A stretch of 53,440 bases of DNA, from the NCBI GenBank assembly GCA_031292035.1, contig JARLHX010000228.1, forward strand, positions 1-53,440. The letters run 5' to 3'. Origin of the DNA: Negativicutes bacterium. GTDB lineage: Bacteria > Bacillota_C > Negativicutes > Sporomusales_B > JARLHX01. The translations under genes were made by a program, and so were the position numbers. Under the pieces are notes generated by a model that did no database searches, had not been told where the DNA came from, and worked only from the letters and a program-made list of their open reading frames with translations. Positions 41,239-48,962 of this stretch are shown one piece after another. Position 1 is the stretch's first letter; each line of letters starts with the position of its first letter.

Positions 41239-42492
41239 ATGGATTTTACAGCTGAACTTACGGGCAAGGGGGCCAGGGCCAAAGAAGCGGCCAGAAAACT
41301 TGCCACCCTGTCCACCACGACAAAAAATGCGGCGCTGGTTAAAATGGCAGCGGCGCTGGAAGAAAACTGCAGGGTCATTTTAGCGGCCAACGAAAGGGAT
41401 ATGGCAAGCGGGCGGGAAAAAGGGATGTCCAAGGCCCTCTTGGACCGGCTGATGCTGAATGAGGCCAGAATCGGGGCAATGGCTGACGGGCTGAGGGAAA
41501 TCGCGGCTCTGCCTGACCCCATCGGCGAGGTGCTCACCGGCGGCCGCCGTCCCAATGGCTTGGAGATTACCAAGATTCGCGTTCCGCTAGGTGTGATCGG
41601 CATTATTTATGAAGCCCGGCCGAATGTCACCGCCGACGCCGCTGGACTTTGCCTGAAAGCCGGCAATGCCGTCATTTTGCGTGGCGGGTCAGAAGCCATC
41701 CACTCGAATGTCGCCGTGGCCGAACTTCTCGCTGCCGCTGCCGTCGCTGCCGGCGTTCCTCTAGGTGCCATCCAGTTGATCGAGACCACTGACCGGGAAG
41801 CGGTCAACGCCTTGCTCAAACTCAACCAATATCTTGATGTCATTATTCCCCGCGGTGGCGCCGGGCTGATTAAAACGGTAGTTGAAAACAGCACGGTGCC
41901 GGTTATCGAGACCGGGATCGGGGTCTGTCATACCTTTATCGATGCTTCGGCCGATTTGGCCATGGCTCAGGCGATCGCCTTCAACGCCAAGGTCTCCCGT
42001 CCAGGTGTTTGTAATTCGATGGAAACCCTGTTGGTGCACCGGACGGTGGCCGCAGAGTTTTTGCCGGCGATGCTCACCCGGTATCACCAAGCCGGAGTGG
42101 AAATCCGCGGCTGCGGTGAAACCCGCCGCTACCATGAGGCGGTAAAGCCGGCGAGCGAAGAAGACTGGGCTACCGAGTATCACGACCTGATTTTGGCGGT
42201 GAGAGTGGTAGACGATATCGACGCTGCGCTGGAGCATATCGCTACATATAGTACCCGGCACTCCGAGGCTATCGTGACCAGCGACTACGGCAACTCCCGC
42301 CGCTTCCAGCAGGAAGTGGATGCTGCCGCGGTGTATGTCAACGCTTCAACCCGCTTTACCGATGGCTTTGAGTTCGGTTTTGGAGCGGAAATCGGCATCA
42401 GTACCCAAAAATTGCACGCCCGCGGGCCGATGGGCTTGGCTGAATTGACCAGCAGCAAATATATCGTGAGCGGTGACGGGCAAATCCGCTAA
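41239..42492 (+). CDS. proA: Gamma-glutamyl phosphate reductase
   Basis: A 417-residue NADPH-dependent reductase of the aldehyde dehydrogenase superfamily; second step of proline synthesis. Clear marks are GVIGIIYEARPNVTADAAGLCLKAGNA, IPRGGAGLI, and the catalytic cysteine in SRPGVCNSMETLLVH. The C-terminus ends in LTSSKYIVSGDGQIR, as usual. It follows proB by 12 nt with GGGAGG between, and ends at a strong terminator. Confidence 0.96.
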   Translation: MDFTAELTGKGARAKEAARKLATLSTTTKNAALVKMAAALEENCRVILAANERDMASGREKGMSKALLDRLMLNEARIGAMADGLREIAALPDPIGEVLTGGRRPNGLEITKIRVPLGVIGIIYEARPNVTADAAGLCLKAGNAVILRGGSEAIHSNVAVAELLAAAAVAAGVPLGAIQLIETTDREAVNALLKLNQYLDVIIPRGGAGLIKTVVENSTVPVIETGIGVCHTFIDASADLAMAQAIAFNAKVSRPGVCNSMETLLVHRTVAAEFLPAMLTRYHQAGVEIRGCGETRRYHEAVKPASEEDWATEYHDLILAVRVVDDIDAALEHIATYSTRHSEAIVTSDYGNSRRFQQEVDAAAVYVNASTRFTDGFEFGFGAEIGISTQKLHARGPMGLAELTSSKYIVSGDGQIR

Positions 42493-42497
42493 ATCAA

Positions 42498-42534
42498 GGC
42501 TCTGGCAGATTTTATTTGCCAGGGCTTTTTTTTT
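42498..42534 (+). terminator. Rho-independent terminator after proBA
   Basis: Stem GGCTCTGGCA with TGCCAGGGCT (one G-U pair), loop of about 9 nt, then nine Ts. Confidence 0.87.
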
Positions 42535-42616
42535 CACATAATTGTCACAATTGGCAACTATGCTTATAGTATATGGATTTACTGCCTGTTAAAGCAAAAG
42601 ATCACGTTTCAAGTTG

Positions 42617-42645
42617 TTGACTGACTAGTCAGTTAGTAGTACACT
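42617..42645 (+). promoter_or_regulatory. Promoter of the MacAB-type operon overlapping a palindromic operator
   Basis: TTGACT (42617-42622), 17-bp spacer, TACACT (42640-42645). The perfect 14-bp palindrome ACTGACTAGTCAGT (42620-42633) covers the end of the -35 and the spacer. Such short palindromes are common TetR-family operator types, so repression relieved by a ligand is likely. No TetR gene is in the window. Confidence 0.6.
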
Positions 42646-42673
42646 AAAATCAATACTACACGGAGGTGCAGTG

Positions 42674-43765
42674 ATGGCGGCAATGTGGCAAATGATATTA
42701 CAGCATAAAAAATGGCTTGTCTTGCTACTGATTGTGGTGGCGGCAGGATGGGGCGGCGCGGTTTATTACAACAAGAGCAACAAACCTGTGTTTACCGGCA
42801 CGACGATGACGGTGGAACGGGGAGACATTCTGGCGTCAGTCTCAGCCACCGGCACCATTTCGGCGGTGAATTCGGTCGACGTCAGTGCGCGGATCACCGG
42901 TCTGATTACTGATGTCAAAGTCAACGAAAATGATATGGTTAAAGCCGGACAGGTTTTGATTGTGCTAGATGACACCGCCCTTCGGAGTCAGGTCGCCCAG
43001 GCCCAGGCTCAGCTCTCTAACGCGGCTGCCAACTATCAGCGCAGCAGACAGCTGGCGTCTATCGGCGGCGTATCGGTTCAGCAACTGGACGCCGACCGCA
43101 CGACATATGACGTAGCGAAGGCTACATATGACAACGCGGCGTCTCAGCTGGGATACACGGTGATCACGGCCCCTGTCGATGGCCAGGTCATCGGCAAACC
43201 CATTCCGGCCGGTCAAACGGTGGCACCGGGTATATCCAATCCGATGGTGCTGCTGACGGTGGCCGACCTATCAAAAATGCAGATCCAGGTTCAGGTGGAT
43301 GAAACAGATGTCGGCAGAGTCAAATTGGGTCAGAAGGTTGACTTTACGGTGGACGCCTACCCGGGAAAGACCTTTTCCGGTACCATTTCGTTGATATCGC
43401 AAAAGGCTGTTATTCAGTCCAATGTGGTCTATTATACCGTTTATGTGGATGTTGATTCACCGCAAGGAATGCTTTTCCCGACCATGACCGCCAGGGTCAC
43501 AATCAAAGTCGGCGAAAGCAAAAATACGCTGGTTGTGCCGCTGTCGGCTGTCAAAGAGACCAAAGGCCAAAAGATGGTGCAGGTGATGGTTGGCGGTAAA
43601 ACGCAAAGTGTGCCGGTCCAGCTTGGTCTGTCTGATGATGAAAAAGTGGAAGTCATTAGCGGACTGAAGGACGGCGACCAGATTGTGCTGCCTGCGGCCA
43701 AGCCGTCCGGTGCTGCTGGTCAGCAACCGGCGGCCGGCGGTAATCCGATGCGCGGACTGCGCTAG
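42674..43765 (+). CDS. macA: MacA-like periplasmic adaptor (RND/HlyD type) of an ABC efflux system
   Basis: A 363-residue membrane fusion protein. One N-terminal helix (about 11-29), a biotinyl/lipoyl half-motif (ISAVNSVDVSARITGLITDVKVNENDMVKAGQVL), an alpha-helical hairpin with conserved Q-rich repeats (VAQAQAQLSNAAANYQRSRQL), a second lipoyl half (APVDGQVIGKPI) and a beta-barrel. GGAGGTG precedes ATG 42674. Partner of the ATPase and permease that follow; with an outer membrane it would dock to a TolC-like channel, not seen here. Confidence 0.88.
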   Translation: MAAMWQMILQHKKWLVLLLIVVAAGWGGAVYYNKSNKPVFTGTTMTVERGDILASVSATGTISAVNSVDVSARITGLITDVKVNENDMVKAGQVLIVLDDTALRSQVAQAQAQLSNAAANYQRSRQLASIGGVSVQQLDADRTTYDVAKATYDNAASQLGYTVITAPVDGQVIGKPIPAGQTVAPGISNPMVLLTVADLSKMQIQVQVDETDVGRVKLGQKVDFTVDAYPGKTFSGTISLISQKAVIQSNVVYYTVYVDVDSPQGMLFPTMTARVTIKVGESKNTLVVPLSAVKETKGQKMVQVMVGGKTQSVPVQLGLSDDEKVEVISGLKDGDQIVLPAAKPSGAAGQQPAAGGNPMRGLR

Positions 43766-43781
43766 TAGAGGAAGTGGCGAC

Positions 43782-44495
43782 ATGACAATCACGCTGAAGG
43801 ATGTAACGAAAACCTATATTATGGGTGATAATACCGTTCATGCGCTGGCGGGAGTCGATCTTGAGATCGCCGCCGGAGAGCTGACCGCGATTATGGGGCC
43901 GTCGGGATCAGGTAAATCGACTTTGATGAATATCCTTGGCTGCCTCGACAGGCCGAGTACCGGGTCGTATCTCCTGGATGGACAGGAAGTGGCGAGACTG
44001 GGTGATGACGAATTGGCGCTGACCCGCAATAAAAAGATCGGTTTTGTGTTCCAGAATTTCAATCTGTTGGCCAGGATGTCAGCACTACAGAATGTAGCTT
44101 TGCCGATGGTCTATGCCGGAGTAGATAAAAAAACGCGGATGGAGAATGCGCTGCGGGCACTGACGATGGTAGGACTGGCAGACCGCAAGGACCACCGTTC
44201 CAATGAACTGTCCGGCGGCCAGCGGCAGCGGGTGGCCATCGCCCGGGCGCTGGTCAACGATCCGGCCATTATCATGGCTGACGAGCCTACTGGGAACCTC
44301 GACTCAAAATCAGGAAATGAAATCATGGAGATATTCTGTAAGCTCAACCAACAAGGCCGGACGATCATCCTGGTTACCCATGAACCCGACATCGCGGAAT
44401 TTACCCGCCGGATCATCCATGTCCGCGATGGTAAAATTGTGCGTGACGAGAATCGCACGGGGGAGGCGGGAGCATGTTCTGGGAAAGTGTCTTAA
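43782..44495 (+). CDS. MacB-type ABC transporter ATP-binding protein
   Basis: A 237-residue ATPase of the LolD/MacB group: Walker A GPSGSGKST (about residues 41-49), Q-loop FVFQNFNLL, signature LSGGQRQR, Walker B AIIMADEPTGNLD and H-loop VTHEPD. The frame is open upstream, but ATG 43782 with GAGGAAGTGG upstream is the natural start, 16 nt after the adaptor stop. It overlaps the permease gene by 22 bp. Confidence 0.94.
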   Translation: MTITLKDVTKTYIMGDNTVHALAGVDLEIAAGELTAIMGPSGSGKSTLMNILGCLDRPSTGSYLLDGQEVARLGDDELALTRNKKIGFVFQNFNLLARMSALQNVALPMVYAGVDKKTRMENALRALTMVGLADRKDHRSNELSGGQRQRVAIARALVNDPAIIMADEPTGNLDSKSGNEIMEIFCKLNQQGRTIILVTHEPDIAEFTRRIIHVRDGKIVRDENRTGEAGACSGKVS

Positions 44496-45691
44496 TTGCG
44501 CTTGATGGCTTAAAAGCCAATAAGCTCCGCTCCATTCTCACCATGCTGGGCATTATCATCGGGGTGGGGGCGGTTATCGCCATGCTGTCTGTCGGCAAGG
44601 GCGTGCAGCAGAGGGTAGAAAGCTCTATCGCCAGCCTGGGAAGCAATTTGCTGATTGTCGTGCCTGGCTCTAATTCTCCGTCAGGCGGTGTCCGTCTGGC
44701 AGCCGGATCGAATATTACCCTGACCAGTCAAGATGCCCAGGCGATTTCTAAGGAGATTGACGGTGTCGCGGCGGTAGCGCCCAGTGTACAGCGGCAGTTC
44801 CAATTGGTCTTCGGCAACCAGAACTGGATGACCAGTGTTCAGGGATCTACACCCGAATTTTTAGATGTCCGCAATTGGAATGTAGCTTCCGGAGCCTTTT
44901 TCAGTTCCCGTGATTTGGATTCACGGGCCCGGGTGGTTGTTCTCGGTCAAACGGTGGCGACAAATTTATTTGGTGATGTCAGCCCTGTTGGGCAGACGGT
45001 CCGGATTAATAAGGCTCCGTTTCGCGTGATCGGTGTTCTGGAGGTCAAGGGTCAGTCAGGCATGGGGCAAGATCAGGACGATGTCGCGGTGATTCCGCTG
45101 ACGACAGCGCAGGACCGGTTGCTGGGCATAACCTATGTCAACAGCATTTCTGTCCAGGCAGAGAACGCCGACGTCCTGAACAAGGTGCAGGATGATATTA
45201 CCGCCCTGCTCCGCGTGAGGCATCGTCTGCAGCCCAGCGTTCCTGACGATTTCACGGTGCGTAATCTGGCGGCGATCATGGCGACTGCCCAGGAGACCAC
45301 CAATACGATGACCCTCTTTCTTGGCGTTGTCGGGGCGATCTCACTGGTGGTGGGCGGCATCGGGATCATGAACATCATGCTGGTATCGGTGACAGAGCGG
45401 ACTCGGGAGATCGGCATTCGTAAGGCTCTTGGGGCCACCTTCAACAATATTTTACTCCAGTTTTTGATTGAAGCCATTGTTATTGGTGTCACCGGCGGTC
45501 TGATCGGTATTTTTATGGGGGTTGCCGGAGCCCAAATCATTTCCAGTGTGACCGGATGGGCCACCGTGATTTCCTGGGCATCGATTATTGCTTCTTTTGC
45601 CGTATCAGTGCTGACAGGACTCTTCTTCGGCTTGTATCCTGCCCGCAAAGCGGCCCTGCTTGATCCTATCGACGCCCTGAGGTATGAATAG
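44474..45691 (+). CDS. MacB-type ABC transporter permease (FtsX-like)
   Basis: A 405-residue permease. N-terminal helix in LRSILTMLGIIIGVGAVIAMLSVGKGV, a large extracytoplasmic MacB core domain (about 45-270) and three C-terminal helices in an FtsX domain (GAISLVVGGIGIMNIMLVSVTERTREIGIRKALGA). It transmits mechanical force rather than forming a channel in known MacB. Here the ATPase is a separate chain, unlike the fused E. coli MacB. Substrate unknown (antibiotics, peptides or lipids in homologues). Confidence 0.94.
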   Translation: MFWESVLIALDGLKANKLRSILTMLGIIIGVGAVIAMLSVGKGVQQRVESSIASLGSNLLIVVPGSNSPSGGVRLAAGSNITLTSQDAQAISKEIDGVAAVAPSVQRQFQLVFGNQNWMTSVQGSTPEFLDVRNWNVASGAFFSSRDLDSRARVVVLGQTVATNLFGDVSPVGQTVRINKAPFRVIGVLEVKGQSGMGQDQDDVAVIPLTTAQDRLLGITYVNSISVQAENADVLNKVQDDITALLRVRHRLQPSVPDDFTVRNLAAIMATAQETTNTMTLFLGVVGAISLVVGGIGIMNIMLVSVTERTREIGIRKALGATFNNILLQFLIEAIVIGVTGGLIGIFMGVAGAQIISSVTGWATVISWASIIASFAVSVLTGLFFGLYPARKAALLDPIDALRYE

Positions 45692-45745
45692 GAGCGTTTG
45701 CGGGAAGTATTAGAATGGTAGGATTGGTGCGAAGGAGGAGGTCTA

Positions 45746-45886
45746 GTGGGCTATTTCCGGGCCTTGGTAGACTATTTGCAAACCGATAAGGCCAGATGGG
45801 ACTTGATTGATTATGTCCGGGCTGCCGTGATCATCGCCGCGATGATGGCGATGGTCCGGATTTTCTTCGACATGCTGCAGCGCTGA
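45746..45886 (+). CDS. 46-residue small membrane protein
   Basis: GTG start at 45746 with a strong AAGGAGGAGG (45732-45741) just upstream; stop TGA at 45884-45886. The N-terminal half is polar (MGYFRALVDYLQTDKARWDL), the C-terminal half a short hydrophobic helix (AAVIIAAMMAMVRIFFDML). No family recognised. It lies 54 nt after the ABC permease and before the nadD promoter. The good ribosome binding site is the main support. Confidence 0.6.
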   Translation: MGYFRALVDYLQTDKARWDLIDYVRAAVIIAAMMAMVRIFFDMLQR

Positions 45887-45948
45887 TAATGCATTTGGGC
45901 CACAGCTGACTCGGCTGGTGGAAGCGGCTTTCTTCTTTGCTGCCTGTC

Positions 45949-45957
45949 TGCTATAAT
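45949..45957 (+). promoter_or_regulatory. Extended -10 promoter of nadD
   Basis: TGC-TATAAT (45949-45957), an extended -10 element; no good -35 is visible. It lies about 36 nt before the nadD start. Confidence 0.5.
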
Positions 45958-45992
45958 AGGGACAAAGACTTAAACACAAGGGAGAGGCCGGA

Positions 45993-46607
45993 ATGGGGAA
46001 CAAACTTAAAATCGGCATCATGGGCGGTACCTTTGATCCGATTCACATCGGTCACTTGGTCACTGCCGAGGCGGTACGGATTGAATATTGCCTGGACAAG
46101 GTACTTTTTATTCCTGCCGGCACTCCGCCGCATAAACTGGATTCACCGGTGACGCCGGCCATTCACCGCTATATTATGACTGTCATGGCTACTTATTCTA
46201 ATCCGTGTTTTTTTGTTTCTGCCATTGAGATGGAACGGCCGGGGCCGTCTTTCACCATTGACACCCTCCGGGCGTTAGCCGAGCAGTACGATAAAAGCAC
46301 CGAATTTTATTTTATCACCGGTGCTGATGCCATCGGCGAACTGCCAACCTGGAACAATGTCGATCAAGTGTTTGACTTGTGCCATTTTGTCGCAGCCACT
46401 CGCCCTGGGTGTGTCGTTACCTTGGATGATGTTATTGATTTTTTTGGCGACAAAGGACGGGAGCGGATTCACCGTCTGGCAACGCCTGAACTGGAAATTT
46501 CGTCGACCGATATCAGAGAGCGGGTCAAAAGGGGCAGATCAATCAAGTATATCGTACCGGAAAGCGTAGAAAGTTATATTTTGAAAGAGGCTCTTTATCG
46601 GCCCTGA
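45993..46607 (+). CDS. nadD: Nicotinate-nucleotide adenylyltransferase
   Basis: A 204-residue nucleotidyltransferase. The motifs IMGGTFDPIHIGHL (about 9-22) and ISSTDIRERV (about 170-179) bind ATP. It converts nicotinate mononucleotide to deamido-NAD. In most Firmicutes yqeK and rsfS follow at once; here the PilZ, DUF3870, 28-residue and RRM genes separate them. Confidence 0.95.
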   Translation: MGNKLKIGIMGGTFDPIHIGHLVTAEAVRIEYCLDKVLFIPAGTPPHKLDSPVTPAIHRYIMTVMATYSNPCFFVSAIEMERPGPSFTIDTLRALAEQYDKSTEFYFITGADAIGELPTWNNVDQVFDLCHFVAATRPGCVVTLDDVIDFFGDKGRERIHRLATPELEISSTDIRERVKRGRSIKYIVPESVESYILKEALYRP

Positions 46608-46620
46608 TCGGGCTGATGGG

Positions 46621-46658
46621 ATACAAAAACAACCGCCTGTAGGCGGTTGTTTTTGTAT
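46621..46658. terminator. Terminator after nadD, 17-bp perfect stem
   Basis: ATACAAAAACAACCGCC (46621-46637), loop TGTA, and its exact complement (46642-46658). The T-rich right arm supports termination on the plus strand; the A-rich left arm could serve the minus strand. Confidence 0.88.
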
Positions 46659-46757
46659 TTATAATAGTACTTATGGATATTCAAGTTTTTCCCGATATAT
46701 AGGTAAGTAAAATTTTTGCGGCAGCCACAGCGTGTCCCAAAAGATACGGAGGGTAAA

Positions 46758-47408
46758 ATGAATACGAATATCTTCCATCTGGCCCAAAAAATTGAGGTTA
46801 TCGACCGGCGGCCCAAGAGCAAAGAAGACCGATTTTTTTACAGTCGGGTCGAGGATATGGACAAGGCGGCGTTATCCATTGCCATTCCGTATGTCGGCGG
46901 GGAGTTTATGTATCTTTATCCCGGCGAACGCTTTGACGCTCGGGTCACTACCGGAGAAGCGGCGTTCTACTTTGAGTCAGGCCTGATCGCTGTGGAGCGA
47001 GATCCTATTCCGCTTTGGCGGGTTGCCTGGCCTGAGGATGTCAAGAAAACGCAGATGCGTTCTTATGTGCGCCTGAATATTAATCTTGGCGTCAAGGTCG
47101 AGTTTGGTGAGCGCATCCTTATTAATACCCTGACCAGAGATATTAGCGGCGGCGGTATCCAATTCGTCCTGGCCACCCCTTTGTCTTTAGGTGCGAAAAC
47201 AAAGATCGTTTTGCCGCTTAACGACAAAATGATGGTCGAAGCAAAAGGAGAAGTGGTCCGTGTCACAGCGCAACCAGGCGAAAACGGGAAATACGGGATA
47301 GGCGTTAAATTTGTCGCGATTGATGAACGATCCAGAGATGGAATCATAAAATATATTTTCCGAAAACAGGTGGAGCGGCGTATGAAGGGATTGGAACAAG
47401 CCATCTGA
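46758..47408 (+). CDS. YcgR-like PilZ domain protein (c-di-GMP receptor)
   Basis: A 216-residue protein: an N-terminal flagellar-brake-like (YcgR/YpfA) domain (about 1-95) and a PilZ domain with the c-di-GMP signature R101-S-Y-V-R105 and D128-I-S-G-G-G133. In relatives it slows flagellar rotation or regulates surface behaviour when c-di-GMP rises. ATG 46758 after GGAGGG is preferred; an in-frame ATG lies 14 codons upstream. A CCCGATAT at 46691-46698 resembles a sigma-D (flagellar) -10 box, but its -35 is poor. Own terminator downstream. Confidence 0.87.
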   Translation: MNTNIFHLAQKIEVIDRRPKSKEDRFFYSRVEDMDKAALSIAIPYVGGEFMYLYPGERFDARVTTGEAAFYFESGLIAVERDPIPLWRVAWPEDVKKTQMRSYVRLNINLGVKVEFGERILINTLTRDISGGGIQFVLATPLSLGAKTKIVLPLNDKMMVEAKGEVVRVTAQPGENGKYGIGVKFVAIDERSRDGIIKYIFRKQVERRMKGLEQAI

Positions 47409-47431
47409 CTTTCGACCATCGTCATGCATCG

Positions 47432-47461
47432 CAGGCAAGGTTATTCCTTGCCTGTTTTTTT
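47432..47461 (+). terminator. Rho-independent terminator after the PilZ gene
   Basis: CAGGCAAGG (47432-47440), loop TTATT, CCTTGCCTG (47446-47454), then a T run. Confidence 0.88.
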
Positions 47462-47522
47462 ATTGCCTGCAGGATTGTTTTCCGGCTAGACAGAGGGACA
47501 GCTGGGAATATTTATAATGCAA

Positions 47523-47549
47523 GCAGGATTTGGATAAATAAAGTGGAAA
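47523..47549 (+). promoter_or_regulatory. Sigma-H-like promoter before the DUF3870 gene
   Basis: GCAGGATTT (47523-47531, full -35 match), 11 nt, GTGGAAA (47543-47549). About 95 nt before the preferred start codon. Confidence 0.5.
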
Positions 47550-47645
47550 TCTCTAATAGGCTGTTAATAGATATTTCAGATTACTTTCAGATTGTAACCG
47601 GTGGCGCTTCTGCTTATGACGGGGTATATAGGGGTGATGGGGCTA

Positions 47646-47990
47646 GTGACGGAAAACCGATATGTGATGTTTTCAGGTTATGCAAAACCGCCGGTTGATA
47701 CTTGTGTTTCCAACAAGCCGGTCGGCGTTATTGTTCTGATAGACACCCTTACTGATGTTATTGTCGAAGCAGACTGTACTTTGGTGCCGGAAGTCTCGCG
47801 ACAATTTGTCGCCAGCCTGATTCAGGGCCAGTCGATTAAGCTAGGTCCGGCCAGGATTATCGACGAACTTGTCTATGTCTTTCAAGATCTTCATTGTCGT
47901 GCAATTATCGCCGCCCTTCGGATCATTTATGATAAATACACCACCTATAAAAAACAGGAAAGCACTTTTTTCCCTATTTATCCCGCTTAG
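47646..47990 (+). CDS. DUF3870 domain protein
   Basis: A 114-residue protein if started at GTG 47646 (AGGGGTGA 8 nt upstream); an open frame continues to GTG 47601. The domain reads YVMFSGYAKPPVDTC...VGVIVLIDTLTDVIVEADCTLVPEVSRQFVASLI and ends CRAIIAALRIIYDKY, as in DUF3870. The conserved cysteine and DADC-like EADC are present. Function unknown; it often occurs in anaerobic Firmicutes. Confidence 0.75.
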   Translation: MTENRYVMFSGYAKPPVDTCVSNKPVGVIVLIDTLTDVIVEADCTLVPEVSRQFVASLIQGQSIKLGPARIIDELVYVFQDLHCRAIIAALRIIYDKYTTYKKQESTFFPIYPA

Positions 47991-48031
47991 GAAGGAAGTA
48001 TTTGCTAGCTGAAAATACCATACTGATTAAG

Positions 48032-48060
48032 ACAACCGGAAGATAGCTGGTTGTTTTTTT
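48032..48060 (+). terminator. Terminator after the DUF3870 gene
   Basis: ACAACCGG with CTGGTTGT (one G-U pair), 7-nt loop, followed by TTTTTTT. Confidence 0.75.
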
Positions 48061-48075
48061 GTTGGTTAAGCTTAT

Positions 48076-48105
48076 TTGCTAAAAAAATGGAAATTATGCT
48101 ATTGT
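48076..48105 (+). promoter_or_regulatory. Candidate promoter of the 28-residue gene
   Basis: TTGCTA (48076-48081), 18-bp spacer, TATTGT (48100-48105) preceded by TGC (extended -10). Confidence 0.45.
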
Positions 48106-48129
48106 GGTTTTAGATTGGAGGGAATAGGC

Positions 48130-48216
48130 ATGGTGATGGCTATGTTACTGATTTTTGGTCTTTTAACCCTGGGTGCGCTGCTGATAACTCTGGTGCTGAT
48201 TCGACGCATAGACTAA
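48130..48216 (+). CDS. 28-residue hydrophobic membrane peptide
   Basis: ATG 48130, stop TAA 48214-48216; GGAGGG (48117-48122) is 7 nt upstream. The peptide is a single hydrophobic helix (about residues 3-24) followed by RRID. It has its own promoter candidate. The layout resembles small regulatory membrane peptides that bind a larger membrane protein, but no family was recognised and chance cannot be excluded for so short a frame. Confidence 0.5.
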   Translation: MVMAMLLIFGLLTLGALLITLVLIRRID

Positions 48217-48500
48217 TAAAGCCCCGATGTGCGGGAGATGACTTTTCGTTGTCGGGACGATTTCAGTTGTTTTCAGATGAATATGTGTAGAATGAGCTAC
48301 AATAAAAATCGAATGGTATTTTGGTTAAAGGAACTGGAATTATTGAAAGCAACAGGTAGTGCCAAAACTAGTAACAGTGTAACCTATAGTTGGTTAAAGA
48401 ACCCTGCGTGCCAAATAAAGGTAGGCATAAGTACCGTGGATTTGCAAATAATGAAGGTGTAAAGTCGCTTGAGTTCACGGGAAAGAGAGGTGATTCCATA
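48217..48500. other. Long leader or intergenic region before the RRM gene
   Basis: About 284 nt. A weak open frame at 48229-48462 has no good ribosome binding site and unusual composition. No clear promoter found. A TACAAT at 48295-48300 lacks a -35. A long 5' leader, as in cold-shock-type RNA-binding genes, is possible. Confidence 0.35.
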
Positions 48501-48752
48501 ATGCCTAAAACTCTCTATGTCGGTAACTTGCCCTGGGGGACAACTGAAGCTGATCTTGCGGAGGCTTTTCGCCAGTACGGTTCGGTAGTGTCTAGCAGAA
48601 TCATTACCGATAAAGAAACAGGCAGATCAAGAGGTTTTGGTTTTGTTGAGGTGGAAGACGACGATGCCGATAAAATGGTTACGGCGATGAATGGTGCGGA
48701 ATTTGGCGGACGCCAGGTAGTTGTCAACGAAGCTAAGCCGCGACAAGGTTAG
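48501..48752 (+). CDS. RRM-domain RNA-binding protein
   Basis: An 83-residue single RRM: RNP2 TLYVGNLP (residues 4-11) and RNP1 RGFGFVEV (about 45-52), with aromatic RNA-stacking residues at the usual sites and a basic tail (AKPRQG). AGAGGTGA is 7 nt before ATG 48501. Similar small bacterial RRM proteins are often cold-induced. It is flanked by a long leader and a terminator, so a single-gene unit. Confidence 0.93.
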   Translation: MPKTLYVGNLPWGTTEADLAEAFRQYGSVVSSRIITDKETGRSRGFGFVEVEDDDADKMVTAMNGAEFGGRQVVVNEAKPRQG

Positions 48753-48755
48753 TCA

Positions 48756-48784
48756 TAAATGCCTCCTGTGTCAGGAGGCATTTA
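48756..48784 (+). terminator. Hairpin terminator after the RRM gene
   Basis: TAAATGCCTCCTG (48756-48768), loop TGT, and its exact complement (48772-48784). The T tract is short, within the right arm. Confidence 0.75.
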
Positions 48785-48884
48785 CTACTGTAATGAGAAG
48801 CAAGGCAATGTGAGAAAAATCCAATCAGGTGGGCCTCGTCATGGGTTTTGGACAGGGGTCTGCAGTTATATCGCCGTTTTTAAG

Positions 48885-48907
48885 GACTTGGTAAAGCCAA
48901 GTCTTTT
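48885..48907 (+). terminator. Hairpin with T tract before yqeK, second copy of a related element
   Basis: GACTTGGT (48885-48892), loop AAA, GCCAAGTC (48896-48903), then TTTT. The right arm and tail GCCAAGTCTTTTCTA equal 32803-32817. Confidence 0.65.
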
Positions 48908-48914
48908 CTATTAC

Positions 48915-48942
48915 GCAGGAAATCCGCGCTGTTTTAGCGAAT
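48915..48942 (+). promoter_or_regulatory. Sigma-H promoter of yqeK (full consensus match)
   Basis: GCAGGAAAT (48915-48923), 12 nt, AGCGAAT (48936-48942). All positions fit RnAGGAwWW-N12-RnnGAAT. The predicted start of transcription is only a few bases before the start codon, giving a very short leader. Confidence 0.7.
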
Positions 48943-48962
48943 TTTGTTTTTGGGTGAAAAAA

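Noticed and set aside
46675..46698. Sigma-D (flagellar) promoter for the PilZ gene
   Set aside because: The -10 CCCGATAT is good, but the -35 position reads TATG instead of TAAA, so it was not listed as a promoter feature.
48229..48462. 77-codon frame before the RRM gene
   Set aside because: Weak start context, unusual composition and no domain; most likely leader sequence.
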